This document shows, one piece after another, positions 10,103 through 22,000 of a stretch of DNA of 64,000 bases. The DNA lies in assembly GCF_026914185.1 (NCBI RefSeq), contig NC_070571.1:2790001-2854000 (forward strand), given 5' to 3'. A program made the position numbers and the translations under genes. The notes under the pieces were generated by a model. The model was not told where the DNA came from, searched no databases, and was given only the letters and a program-made list of their open reading frames with translations. This DNA is from Puccinia triticina. Lineage: Eukaryota; Basidiomycota; Pucciniomycetes; Pucciniales; Pucciniaceae. Numbering within the stretch: the stretch's first letter is position 1; every line of letters begins with the position of its first letter.

Positions 10103-11185
10103 GAGCATCTCCACCGCGGGTAAACCAGATTTAGCACCCCAAACCGCCAAAGCCTGCTCGAATCGGCAAATTCGCCTCTCAGGAGCTATCTGACTTAACA
10201 CAAGTCTGGTGGGCGCTGTGGCTAACTTAACTAAGACCCTCTCTTTGTGGAGGGACGCCGTCCCGCAGGGACCCTCCGAAGGAGGGACACACTATGTGCC
10301 AGTGTTTGCCCTACTCTTTTTTTGTTTTTTTGCTGTTCTCCATTCTATTGCTTGTACCTCCTCAGTCGTGAGGAATAGCATGAAGGTTCCGCTGAGCCAA
10401 ATGACCACTTCCTTCTCCTGCATCTTGTAGGATATGTAGCATTATTTTTGGACCTTCTAGCCATTTTTTACTGTCATAATAAGACTTTCAAAGTGCTCAG
10501 GTTTGATGGCACCACTCCCTGTACTCTGACTGGCTTTACATCACATAAGCAGCCTGCGGATGTATTGCCCATGGAAAATAAGGAAAAAGACCAATGTTCA
10601 AGTGTGTGGGACACTTGAATCTTGGCATGCTTGTAGAGGAGAAGCAGGCAGTCATGGGACACTGAACAAGAAAAAAAAGGTTGAGTGGATCAAATTTGAT
10701 AGTGTTTCTAAAATAATGCCCTGCCAAATGCCAAAAAGAGTAGGGTGGGTAGGGGGGTATACGCCGGCGGCATATACCCCCCTACCCACTATAATACGGC
10801 GCAAGTCCCTCCTTTGGAGGCTTTCTTTGCGAGGGGCGCTCCGCGCCAGCCAGGCTGCACCAGGCCCTCCAAAGAGGGTCTTGTGTTAAGTTAGGTGCTG
10901 TGGCTTTGTTAAGCTAGGGAGCTATGCTGTTTGCAAGTTTGGAAACAGGTTAAGCACCCCAACCTTAAGGCTTGCACCACCCTTGCAAGTATCACACATC
11001 TCTCATGTGATACTCTCACTTTCTCCCCCAACAGCAATACAAAACTAAACATTTCACAATCACAGGCTGCCAATTATGGCAACTTGTTGTGCAAAGTTGC
11101 CTTGCTGCAGGTTGCTAAAACTGCGCCCCAGTTGCCAAACCCAAAGATTTGGCAACACATTTTAGCACTCACGGTGGAGATGCTC
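10103..11185. mobile_element. Tourist/PIF-Harbinger-like MITE with TAA duplication, itself interrupted
   Basis: It begins GAGCATCTCCACCG and ends CGGTGGAGATGCTC, a 14-bp perfect inverted repeat, with TAA on both sides (10100-10102 and 11186-11188). A 3-bp TAA/TWA duplication is the mark of PIF/Harbinger elements. Without the nested element at 10222-10894 its length is about 400 bp. There is no coding capacity. Confidence 0.75.
10222..10894. mobile_element. MITE with CTAACTTAAC ends and 9-bp duplication, nested in the 10103 MITE
   Basis: Ends are CTAACTTAACTAAGACCCTC and the complementary GAGGGTCTTGTGTTAAGTTAG. The flanks GCGCTGTGG (10213-10221) and GTGCTGTGG (10895-10903) form a 9-bp duplication with one mismatch. 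A 9-11 bp duplication suggests a Mutator-like (MULE) transposase. Inside lies a perfect inverted repeat GGGGGTATACGCCGG / CCGGCGGCATATACCCCC around 10760. Confidence 0.7.
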
Positions 11186-11186
11186 T

Positions 11187-11308
11187 AACCTAGCTAAGTC
11201 CCTCCTTGAGGGAGAAAAGCAACCACTAACCTCCTTTGCAGGGTCCTTGTGGGACAGCATCCCCCCCCTCCCCCACTAGAGGGACTTGGTTAAGTTAGGC
11301 CAAGTCCT
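11187..11308. mobile_element. Short relative of the CTAACTTAAC MITE family
   Basis: CTAGCTAAGTCCCTCCTTGAG at the left and GAGGGACTTGGTTAAGTTAG at the right are inverted copies of the ends seen at 10222-10894 and 13075-15019. No target duplication was found, so it may be a deleted or tandem remnant. Confidence 0.4.
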
Positions 11309-12329
11309 CCTCTGCATTCAAAAGCGCCCAAGTTTGGCCGTCAAATTGACGAACCCCCCTCTTTCTTTTTTAAAAAAAAGTACTATTTTTTTGACATACC
11401 ACACTGTTAATCTAACTATTGTTATTGTTTTTTCACAAATGCTTGGACTTGTCAAAAAATTTTGGATGATAAAGTTATGGAGTTTGGTGCACAGCACGCT
11501 TTTAATTTTGAGGTCTCTGCCAACTTGTCAAAGACCCTTGTCCCGTTTTGGCAAGAAAGGGAAACTTGTCCAGGTGTGACACACAACCCTTGACCACAGG
11601 GAGGAGGAACTTACACCCAAGTGGCAGTGTCTTGTATGTGAGGATCTTGGGGTTTTGGTGTAAACCAACTTCCATGTCCCAGGAAAGATACTTACCAAAA
11701 CCCAATCAAGGAATCTTTTGGAGTCAAAAATCCTGAGCTTCTTGGCTTTGGATCCACCAACTCAGCTTTGTCAAATTCTGCTCCTATTACTTTTTTCCCT
11801 GCTCCAAAGTTCAGATTTACATTTACACAACCTTCAATCTTAGCCATCCAGGGTGATGTATCCCATCACCCCATATGTAGACATGCCCTGAATTAAAAAG
11901 TCTGGCTTTGGAAAGCCAACCCTTGTTTTATTTAAACAAATCATTTAAAAAGAGACATTTGTGGGAAAAAAAGAAAAAAAATCAATAATCAAGAAATTCA
12001 ATAATACTGGGGAATGAGAGCATGTCCAAAAAAAGGAAAGAAAATAACTGAACAGATGGATGATGCACAATCAAGCAGCACTAGTCCTTTGAAAATTGAA
12101 GAATTTCCAGCAGCATGGAGCTGAAACCTTGAATATTGAACACCACTTCTTGTGGATCTTGTGGAACAACGCAGATCTGAAAATTGAGGCAGAAACTTGA
12201 ATATCTCACTCTGCCTTTCCAAAATCCTCAATTCCAAACTTCTTGATCCTGACTCTTGCCCCAGTTTGAACACCACACCAGGTCCATTCTGGTCCAAAAC
12301 AAACCCAGTCATCAAGGAGAGTACTTACT
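11309..12329. other. No supportable gene
   Basis: Low-complexity A/T tracts and short open frames without motifs. An inverted CTTTTTTAAAAAAAAG lies at 11367-11382. Nothing else was recognised. Confidence 0.4.
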
Positions 12330-13074
12330 CCTATCAATTACCAGGTTTTCTGGTCATTGAGGGGATTACTCCTCTTTATAAACCAAACAGAATATGTCAG
12401 GGTAGTGTTTACCTCTCTTGACGGCCAGAAAAAAAAAATTCATAAAGGTGAGTACTCCTATAAATAGCTGGAACAGACCCAGTCATCAAGGGATGTGTAT
12501 ACTCTGCTTGATGATTGGTGTGTGTATACTCTGCTTTATAAATGACCTGTGCCGGCCATAGATAATGTCAAATTAGACCCTGGTGCCATTTGCCACCAGG
12601 GTAAGACCTGGGTTTTCAGCCAAAGTCAGCCTAGTACCACACCCGGCACCACCTGGTGGGTACTGTGGGTACTGCTGGCCTTTTTCATAAAAAATTTCAT
12701 CAAGAGGTGGCCTTGATGACTGGAATGTATAAGTCATCAAGAGTTACTCCCCTTGATGAACAGAACAGGTTGGAAATTGAGGGGAGGACCTCTTGGTGAC
12801 ATGGTCATCAAGGGTACTCCCCCAGACAAACAGGACACACTGGTTATTGAGGAGTTGTTCTTACAGCAGGAATGTCCTCAATGACCTGTTTTCAGCCATC
12901 AAGGGCAGTTCAAAGTGGGCCAAGGGTTGAGGGGGTGGGGTTTACCCTCCTTCCCCGGCGGGGGCAAGCAGTACCTGTGGGCAGTACCCAGGTACTGCAC
13001 CACTCTTTGTCCAAAACCAGGTACCAAGTGAAACACCCAGTGGCAGAACCACCCCACAGATGTGAGCCATACCC
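12330..13074. repeat. Degenerate palindromic-repeat block and GTACC-rich segment
   Basis: Diverged units of the CTTGATG...CATCAAG palindrome type recur about every 45-60 bp (for example around 12350, 12480, 12720, 12790 and 12890). They are followed by GGTACTGCACCA/GTACC sequence. This is the same composition as the cores of the elements at 31736 and 39563. It continues after the MITE at 15020-15083 and, after the retrotransposon, at 24584, so all were once contiguous. Confidence 0.55.
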
Positions 13075-15019
13075 AAACTTAACTAAGTCCCTCCACTGTC
13101 AGAATTTGAGCTTTATTGTCTGCTCACTTTCTCTCTTTCCTTCCTGTTTGGCCTAGTGGCCTCTTTAACTGTCTGACCAAGTGGTCTAATCCTTTCCTGC
13201 CCTGTTTGACCAAGTGGTCCTCCTGTTTCTGTCCCCTGTTTCTGTCCCCTGTTCCTGTCCCCTGTTCCTGTCTCCTGTTCCTGTCCTGTCCATGTCACCT
13301 GTTCAGTAACCTGTCCAGTCATTCTTTCCTGTCCTGTCCTGTCCTGTCACCTGTCCTGTCCCCTGTTATTGTGGTTATGCCCCCCTTTGGATCTTGCTGG
13401 GGGGCTCTCTAGTTGTCTGGTTAAAGTCCGCTCCTCGGACATGAAATAAAAATCATCAAGTCTGAGCTTCAACAATCTCAACCCTGCTCCTTGGTCCTAT
13501 CTGTTCACCTCAAGATAGCCCCCCTTTTTGTTGCCTCAACCTGTTGAGCTGAAATCTTAACATCCACCGCCTGAGGCTTTGCCAGAGGGACTTGTGACTA
13601 ATCTGCATTTCTTGCATGAGAGATATTTTTTTTTTGGTGGTGTTTTTGTTTGAACCCCCAGAACTCAACTCTGACAATACCCAACCTTCTAAGTTTTGGG
13701 TGGATGATATGCCTGCATCTGCCCCTCCTTCTGATATAATTTCAGAATTTTTTGCCTCCATCTTCCCCCTTCTTTTATTTTTCTGAAACTTCCGTTTCCT
13801 CGAGTTTCTTGGAATTTCCACCGGATCAGAAAATAATTGCTCGTGCACAGTTATCTCAAGGTCAATTCACCAATTCAACGTTATATAAGTATGTGTGCCT
13901 CTTCCTTTCACCAAATCTCTCTCCTTAGCTCTGATCCTAGATTTCTTAGCGCTGATTGTCAATCTCCTCAACCAATCAGAATCCTGGTACAACATATCCC
14001 TTTGACGCATACACCTGATCCAAATACCTCCCCGCAAGATCATGTGTCTCAAAAGCTTACCCTGTCTCCCGCACTTAGAGGATAAGCTCAAGTTATTTGA
14101 CAAAGTCTTGCATGCTTATTGCCTCAACCCAAAGCAGTTTTTGAAGGCTTATCTTACGCATGAAGATCCAAAGATGAAGTCAAATTGTTGGTTGTGGGGA
14201 GCAACGATGCATCTATTACGCTAAATTTAATTAGCACCGCTAAAACTAAATCGTAGTGCTTGTTGCTAATAATCTGGGGCTGTAATTTTTAGTGTAATAC
14301 CAACCTGCTAATGCTAAATTGCAGCTAATCAGCGGCTTGCTACACTAAATTAGCTGTAATTTGTAGCAAAAATTGCACTTTTTTGCCCAATCTGAGCTAG
14401 CTGTAATTGTAATAGTCCGTCCGCTACAATTTAGTTTAGCGTAGCGGCTCTAAAAACCCTCTAAATTAGGGTGGTAAACGCCAACTGTAGCGTAATAGAT
14501 GCATTGTTGTGGGGAGCACCAATTGGCTGGCCAACAACGACAGCCATTTTGAATGCAATCAATTTTATTCTTTTCTTTTTGATGGGATCAACAATATTTT
14601 TTTCTCCGTTTGGGGTGGCTCAGTGGAGATCATCAATCATGTAATCCTGATCAGGCTTGATAGCTTCAATTGGGTCCCAATGCAGTTAGGTCAGTGCACT
14701 GTGGAAATACTAAATGAATCAAGAATGAAATGCAGTGATGTGCTTGACATCACAATTATTTTGATTTTTATTCTGTTTTTTGAAATATTTATTTTAAAGA
14801 TAAATGAGCTAGATACAAGGAATATAAAATACATGATATTTTTCTTGAGAGCAATGCCATTCAGAAAAAATGGGTCTTGTGAGGAGGGGTTGAGAATTGA
14901 CTGAGTAATGAGGAATATAATGATCAGTGTGGTCAATTATCCGGATCTCTCATGCAAGAAATGCAGATTAGTCATAAGTCCCTCCGGCAAAGCCTCAGGT
15001 GGGGGACTTAGTTAAGTTT
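13075..15019. mobile_element. 1945-bp MITE-like element with AAACTTAACTAAGTCC ends and 11-bp duplication
   Basis: Inverted ends AAACTTAACTAAGTCC (13075) and GGACTTAGTTAAGTTT (15019) are flanked by GAGCCATACCC at 13064-13074 and again at 15020-15030. This perfect 11-bp duplication fits a Mutator-like mechanism. The interior has a pyrimidine-rich CCTGTTCCTGTCC minisatellite (13190-13370). It also holds AGGGACTTGTGACTAATCTGCATTTCTTGCATGAGAGAT in two mirrored places (about 13587 and 14950) and a nested MITE at 14204-14505. No transposase is encoded. Confidence 0.8.
14204..14505. mobile_element. MITE with ATGCATCTATTACGCTA ends nested in the 13075 element
   Basis: ATGCATCTATTACGCTA at the left end and TAGCGTAATAGATGCAT at the right are perfect inverted copies. 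GTTGTGGGGAGCA flanks on both sides (14191-14203 and 14506-14518), a 12-13 bp match that probably contains an 11-12 bp duplication. The interior is rich in TAGC/GCTA words. Confidence 0.7.
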
Positions 15020-15083
15020 GAGCCATACCCCCCAAGCAGTACTAGGCACCCCCCATGGGTACCAATTTACATTCTATAGCCGG

Positions 15084-16640
15084 TGTAGGGACTCTTGTGG
15101 GACACTAAATGTTTATTTGGTGAAAATATCCTCTGAGGGGGAAATAAATTGCTAATAGGTTGAAAGGCTATTACAACTTACGGGTGGTTTGAAAGACCTG
15201 CCCCTCTAATGGTACTATGCAAATAACTAAGAGTCTTGTAATCAATATTTATAAAGATGTGGCTGATTCCAAGATAGATCTTACTTTTGTATAGTAATCT
15301 CTATCAGACCTAGATTCCTCAAATCACTATTCTTGCAGATCTGTTACAACTTCTGATGCTGGAGGGATAATGTAATCCAGTGGGATCAATTATGTAAAAT
15401 ACAATTGTTGTTGATGTTGGGTTGTTGATGAGAAGGTTGGTAATGATCTCTTCCTTAAGCAATCTCTTGATAAGGCACTTTAATCAATACTAGAGCTCCT
15501 GGTTGCTACTACACTACTACTACTTGTTATAATTGTTGTTGATGAAGTTGGTAATAATCTCTTCCTTAACAATCTCTTGATAAGGCACTTTAATTACTAC
15601 TAGAGCTCCTGACTACTACTACTACTACTGACTCAAACTTAACACTACCACTACCACTACCACTACCACTAAAATACCACTAAACTACCACTGTAACTAA
15701 ACTAACCACTGTGACCAAACCTCTGTAGGCTGATGGGGAAAAGATCTGATGAAGGGGGGAAAGAGGCCTCCTTATATATTGAAGGGTGAGGGAATTTAGC
15801 TCCAGGGGAACTCCTTGTGAGGGCTATTTTCTGCAGGGGATATCAGTTGCACAGCAAGATATGCATGTGTTGCACTGCCTGCCAAACAATTAGGTAATGG
15901 ATTCTGCAGGAGGGGATATCAGTTGCACAGCAATATATGCATGTGTTGCACTGCCTGCCAAAGAATGATGTAATTGATTCTGCAGGCAGGCTCCTTGAAC
16001 ACCTTATCTGCCTGCATATGCTGCACTGCATGATATCATGTGTTGTTAGGTGACCCAAACAACCTTCCGTAACCTACCATATGCCTGCATGTCCAGCTGT
16101 TGCCTTCTTCCATCCAGAATATTGGGGGTCAAAGCCTCTCCTCCCACCTTGCTCCATCCTTCCTTCTTCCTCCTCCCTAATTAATACTTACATCCATATC
16201 CCATCCTACTGAATCCTAGACCCTTATAAAGTAATATACCACCCTTATAAAGATAATATACCCTTACAACACTGCCTTACTTGATACACCACACCATCCT
16301 CCCTTCCATTCCTGGTTGAGACATGTGCTCCCAATACCTTCCACCTCTTCTATTGATAACATCCTTCCACCTCCCTGCCATCCTACCTAGTCATGGTCCT
16401 CCATTCCATCCCTGATCACGCCGTCCATCCTACATGATCCTAGTCTGCCGTTCCGTCCGTGCTAACACTATCCCTCATCCATCTGTCTGTATCTGTAATG
16501 AATCCATTCCTCCCATCAACACATACACTGCTTGTATTATATATAACTTCCTCCTCTTATAATGAATGATAGCTGTATCTATGCTGTCTCAATACCTCTG
16601 CAATGTGCTTTTGGCATTGTCACACCAATGGAGCACCACA
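15084..16640 (-). repeat. 3' LTR of the retrotransposon
   Basis: Shares its full 1557 bp with 23027-24583. It contains (CTA)n and (CCACTA)n microsatellites and a direct duplication of about 75 bp (GGGGATATCAGTTGCACAGC at 15838 and 15914). Several TTATAAAG motifs lie around 16225-16255. Confidence 0.9.
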
Positions 16641-16652
16641 TCCCCCCCCAAC
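16641..16652 (-). promoter_or_regulatory. Polypurine tract of the retrotransposon
   Basis: On the minus strand TTGGGGGGGGA directly precedes the 3' LTR, where plus-strand priming occurs in LTR elements. Confidence 0.65.
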
Positions 16653-17606
16653 TTAATGCTGTCCACAGCATTCGTGACAAATGCCAAAAGAACCATATTC
16701 AATTATTCACAAAAAGAATTGTCCAACAGTCGTGATTTCCGTTCTTCCCAATCTAATATTTCGAGTCCCATTTTTGCCGTGTCCAATAGTTATTTTCCTC
16801 CTATACCAAAGCGCCAGTTGAAATAAGGTATTCTAAAATTAGTGATTCATCTCCCCTTCCTACAACTAGTCCAATTCCAAGTTCCAAATGTCTAAATTCA
16901 CCACTACATCTTAACTGTAATCCCTGTTGTTGTTCTGTGACATCCATCCATGATCCAGTATAAGACAAAAAAATCCCAATCCTATCTTTCTTCCTCTCCA
17001 CACCAATGACATTGTTCCAAGGAAAAAGCCAGTTTATTCCGCAAAAGGTTGTTGACAAGCAGTATTTAATAAGATCCGGCCTATTTCATCCTTCCCTCCT
17101 GATACCTGCTCAATATGATTCTACAAATTTTTCCAGTCCTGATGCCCGCAATTGATGAACCCCGCTAATCCAAAATACTCTTATTTTGCCCTGTTGTTTT
17201 GCTATAAAATTCCAAGTCCTATTCCACCCCATCCATTTCGCCCGCTAGTATCTTCCGGTTCCAAACGTCCGTCCGTCCATTTTCCTATCCTTTGAATATC
17301 CCAATGATTGTAACCTCTAATGACTGACTACTCTTCATACTAAAAAAAATGTAACTTGTTTTCAAATTGGCCCACCCTATTCCCTCAGCTAAACAAGGGA
17401 AACTGTTTGCCTACCAAATGCTTTCCAATATATTCTATATACTAAGTCTTGAAGTATAAAAATGCTTGAATTCCTATGCCTAAAACTGTCCATAATATTC
17501 TGTAGTCCTCCAATTTTGATCTGTAATTCCATATTGCGCTTGTTGTTGAATTTCCTGTTCATAGCCGTTTGAATTTCATGCTGAGGAGCCAAGTATACGT
17601 TTACAC

Positions 17607-17790
17607 ATAGCAATTTTATCTCTTGCTGAGGAGACATGAGCAGTTTTGTCTCTTGCTGAGGAGAGAGTAGGCAGATTTACCTCTTACCAAGGAGGCCTAG
17701 GCAGTTTTACCTCTTGCCAAGGAGGCCTAGGCAGTTTTACCTCTTGCCAAGGAGGCCTAAGCAGTTTTACCTCTTGCCAAGGAGGCCTAG
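17607..17790. repeat. 30-bp tandem repeat inside the retrotransposon
   Basis: About six copies, the last four nearly identical, each with ACCTCTTGCCAAGGAGGCCT. The two leftmost copies are diverged (CTCTTGCTGAGGAG). It lies in the non-coding interior. Confidence 0.8.
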
Positions 17791-19090
17791 GTAAATGATG
17801 AAATCCATGCTCCACTATTGCCTGTCCAAATTTGTGATGTCCTGATATCCTTGCGCGCCATTGCGCGTCGCTTCCTTGAGCTTGCCTCGCTGCAACGCTT
17901 CCCTTAGGTTAATTCCGACCGGACCCATTCTTGATTACATAATCTGAACTCGCTTCTCGAGGTGCAATATCATAGTCGAGTCCGATCGTACCGGACCTTG
18001 CCGCACTAACCTGCACTAACCCACCTGCTCAACCTATCAACTCCTCACCCCTTTCATCCGCTTCCTTCGCCGCAGGTAAGAACATCATCCTCTATCTCTT
18101 ACTATTGATATGATTTTAGCATTGCTGATCTGTTTGATTGATGTGTTTGTGTTTTTAAATTCTGATCTTATAGATGCCAACCGCGACTTGTTTAACGCCG
18201 GGCCGATTCCAAGGGTTTCTTTGCTGCTCCTTGATTGTGACATTCTCTTCTCCTTGAGATCACCTGACCTGTATAGTTATCAAGACGCTGCCTAGTCCAC
18301 CGCCGCCGTGCTTTATATTGCTACCGACCACCTAATCTTCGTTTGTCCTGTTTGTTTTACTTGCCCACACGTGCCGTTGCTGACATGAATCTTTTCTCTT
18401 TTTCATATCAAAGTCAGTGCCGCTATCAATATTGCAAATGAATCAGCTCCACTGCTATCCGCTCGCTGATCTCCTTGTTTAACTACTCCACCAAATCATA
18501 TTATCGTATTAGCCTGATCGTCTACTATTCTTGCTAGCTGCGCTGATGATCCCAAGCATCGCGCCATCTTACTATCGCCGTTACTCAGACTGATTCCATC
18601 TGTAAGCATCAAGCCCAATCGTTGCACGTATACATCCATCGTCCTTGCCACTCGCCCCCGGCCATTGTACCCGCCGATCTCCGTTCCGTTGTTCCTGTTA
18701 GCTCATTGTTGCTCTGTTCATCAATTCTGCGCCTTCCTATGCTACCGACCTGTCTTTTCTACCTCTCACTATCACATGAACCCCCTAAAACAGAAAGAAG
18801 CTTGAAATACAACAAACCATCATGATTTCTGGCCCTACTAGCTATTCCCCTACTAAAAACAAACTGAGAATAAGACAATGAATTAACTGAGGAAAGAACA
18901 AAATAACTAAGCACGGAAATCCCCACAGTGGGTAATTCTAGGCCCTTCTACTTTTACAAAGTCTAATGTGCAAGCAAACCAAACAAAGAACACATTAATA
19001 TTTTTATCTTTACTTGTAACTTACATCCCTGATTTTTATGTATTTTTAGCTGTGTCTCTTTGTACAATCAATTATCTTTTTAGAAGAATC

Positions 19091-22000
19091 TCAGCAACCG
19101 CAAGCTAGATGCTCCCATGCCTTCCAAAAAGTGGCATATGATTTCCTGACTAATTCTTGTTGCTCTTGTGTGGCCCACACCAATCCATATAATCTGAATA
19201 TTCTCCACAATCCTACCATTCTGGATGCTGCTTTTGCTAAGATTTCACCTTTCTCCTTCTCATTAAGAGCATCCCATACCCTGTTGTATTTTCCATCATC
19301 TTCCCAGTGTAAATCCTCTTGGTTACCTTTCTGAATCAACCAATGACCTGGCCAGATAAACTCATTCTTCAGATAACCTTCCACCCCATCACCATTCAAC
19401 AACATAATGAACCCAATTCGTCCGGCCGTATGCCCTGGAAGCTCTGCCCAATACCCGTTCGCCATTGAAGGAAGTGTTTCTGGGTATATTCGTAAAAATT
19501 CTTGGGTGGGAAACCCTTGATCTATATAATCCAATCCTAATGCACTGTTCACCTTGTAGTTGCGTATTTGTCCTGATGAAGTATATGTGGGGCAGTCTGT
19601 CCAACTGGTATCCCAATTCAGTACTTGGTCCAAGTTTTCTGTTATCCATCCGTCCTCAGGTTCCCCCTTAAGCTCGACTGCTGGAGGTGCCGTAGTACTG
19701 CTAGGTTCAAGGTCCCAGGTATTTTTCAGCTCTACCATTTCCACCGGCGTACCAAAATAATATGAAATCTCATCTGAAGGGGTGTTTGGAGGGCACATTG
19801 TTTGTTGTAAATCCTCTTTTGGCTCTTTTCTAATAGACCAGGTGGTACACAATTGATTATTCTCTCCACCATTTATCCCCTTATCCGCTCCATTATAGGT
19901 TACGCTATCCGCTCCGTTGTTGGTTATGCCGTCTTCTCCGTTGTCCGTCCGGCTCTCCAGTCCGCCATTTATTAAACTATCCGTTCCTCTGTCTGTTACA
20001 CTACCCACTTGTCCGTCCGTTCCGCTATCCGCTTGTCCGTCCGTTCCGCTATCCGCTTGTCCGTCCGTTCCTGAAGTCTGATACTGGCCCACTTGAATAC
20101 TATGAGAACATTTATCAGCAATCCTTCTAGGCGGTCCCATCTCCCATCCTGGAACTTCTGGAGCACAGATGGGTATACACAACCTCTCTCCATCCCACAA
20201 CTCATAACTCAGGATTTCTCCTCGTGACTTGGACAACTCCAGACGTACTTTGTGATCCGCCAAAAATGGTCTTCCCAACACTGTATACACTTTGCCTCGA
20301 ACAATGAAGAAATTAGCCGCCTTGTTGTCCTCCAGGTCTATATGAAATGGAATAGATTCTGCTAAGCCAACAATGGGTGAAGAATGACCGCCAATACCCG
20401 TAATATTCATACTGATTTCCCTGGTGGGCAGTTGTAACTGCAGCGCAACCGTTTCTGGCATAATATTCAGTTCAGCTCCACTATCCACTAATGCCTTAAT
20501 TTTTCGTCCTTGAATAGTTATGTTCACAAATCCCAACGGGCATGCGTAAGTCAAAGGTGCTGTTGGGTGAATTGGACGTCCTCTACAGTCAAATTCTTCC
20601 TCAAAGTCATTCCGGTTGCATCTTCCTGAATTCTGTTGTTGATTCGCCATCTTGACCTCTCCTGCCGGCAGATTATTCAAGTCTTGGAGAAACTTTGGTG
20701 CAATTAGCAAGAGTTCCTCCAAGGTGAGTGTGAAACTTTGCTTCAGTATTTTCTTCCTTAATCCCCCCCCAACTTTGACTCTATCCACATTCTTCTCCGT
20801 TGATTCTTTTGCTGATTCCTCCTCTTTGCTTTCCGCTTCTTTCTCCGGTAGCCGCTCCTGTTCCTGGTTCTCCTCGCCTTCGCTGCTTCCGTCCTCCGAT
20901 GTTCCTTCCACCCATGCTCCTGGATAACTTGACCTCCTCTTACGTCCTGCTACTGGCTTTTTGTTGGCTTCTTGATTTGGCGCTGGGGGCTTAGGTATAG
21001 CTTCTTTGGGTTTTTCCACTTTCTCCGGTTTGGATTGAGTTGGCTGACTTTCTGTTTCTTTCTCCTTTTCTGCATTTCTAGGTGATCTTCTCAAGCCAAA
21101 CCCAATCTGAATTTCCTCATCCTCCTCGCCGTAATGCATCTCTGGTGGACTCCACATCTCCCATTGGTTAGTCGAAATCATGGTTGCTGTTGGCTCATGC
21201 GATTTCTCCAATCCCGTGTTTCCTGCCGCCATATTAGCTCGTATTTCCGCTCCTTCCCTGCTTAACTCAACCCGCTCCGCGTATCGCCGTACCAGTTCCC
21301 GAATAGAATCCCCTGTGTCCGATGGAATTGGTTCCTTGTTGGGATAGTAATAGTTTGGTCCCGACTTGAAAACTGCCCGCTTGGTTATATCTCCGTTCAG
21401 GTGTGAACAAAACATAACTGTATGATCCATCTCCTTACAATAGAAACACTGAATTGGTGGCCGTGGGAACAGTGGTCCTCCTGGTCCCACTGGTCTAAAT
21501 CCTGGTGCTGGCTGTCTTGGTGCTGCTAAATGAGGTGGGAAAGGTCTAGAATTTGGGTTAGTATTCAAGTTAGTATTCAAATCTGTACGTAATTTCTTAA
21601 TTTCCTCCTCTAATGCCTTTACCTTATCATTGCCCGCCTCTGGCTGGGGTTTTGCTTGAACTTCCTTGTTGGTTTCTGAATCCTTGCTGACATTCTTACC
21701 TTTTGTAGTACCCACGTCCATATCCAATACCGCCAATGATGCCTCCACATATTCCTTCAACTGTTCCAACTTAGGTACCAGTGCCTTTCCGTCCTTGGTC
21801 TTGCGTAATTTCTTATTATGCGCCATATCACGTGCCACGTCTCGCCGTATCTCCGTTGAAATTGCCTTCCAAAGTGGTTCCCCACTCTCCGTGTTAACGT
21901 CCTCGTATCCCATCTTCTTCAAGTATGCCAGTATTTCCTCAAGATCACCTATAAACGACCGGTACTCCTCCTTTGTTTGGATGCCACCCTTGTCTGCATA

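Larger units (their letters stand above)
16641..19090 (-). other. Long non-coding 3' region of the retrotransposon with 30-bp tandem repeats
   Basis: This 2.45-kb stretch lies downstream of the Gag-protease stop, where pol would be expected. I find no RT, RNase H or integrase motif in any frame. At 17607-17790 about six copies of a 30-bp unit GCAGTTTTACCTCTTGCCAA-GGAGGCCTAG are arranged in tandem. Around 17870-18300 the base composition changes to GC-richer, CpG-containing sequence, perhaps acquired from elsewhere. A GCAGGTAAG splice-donor-like site at 18074 on the plus strand hints at captured gene sequence. Confidence 0.6.

Noticed and set aside
13113..13412. Open frames on both strands in the CCTGTT repeats
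   Set aside because: Simple-sequence translation (Gly/Thr/Gln or Pro/Cys/Leu repeats) inside a MITE.
15843..16058. 71-codon frame repeated in each LTR copy
   Set aside because: It arises from an internal LTR duplication, has no motif, and changes between copies. It is LTR sequence, not a gene.
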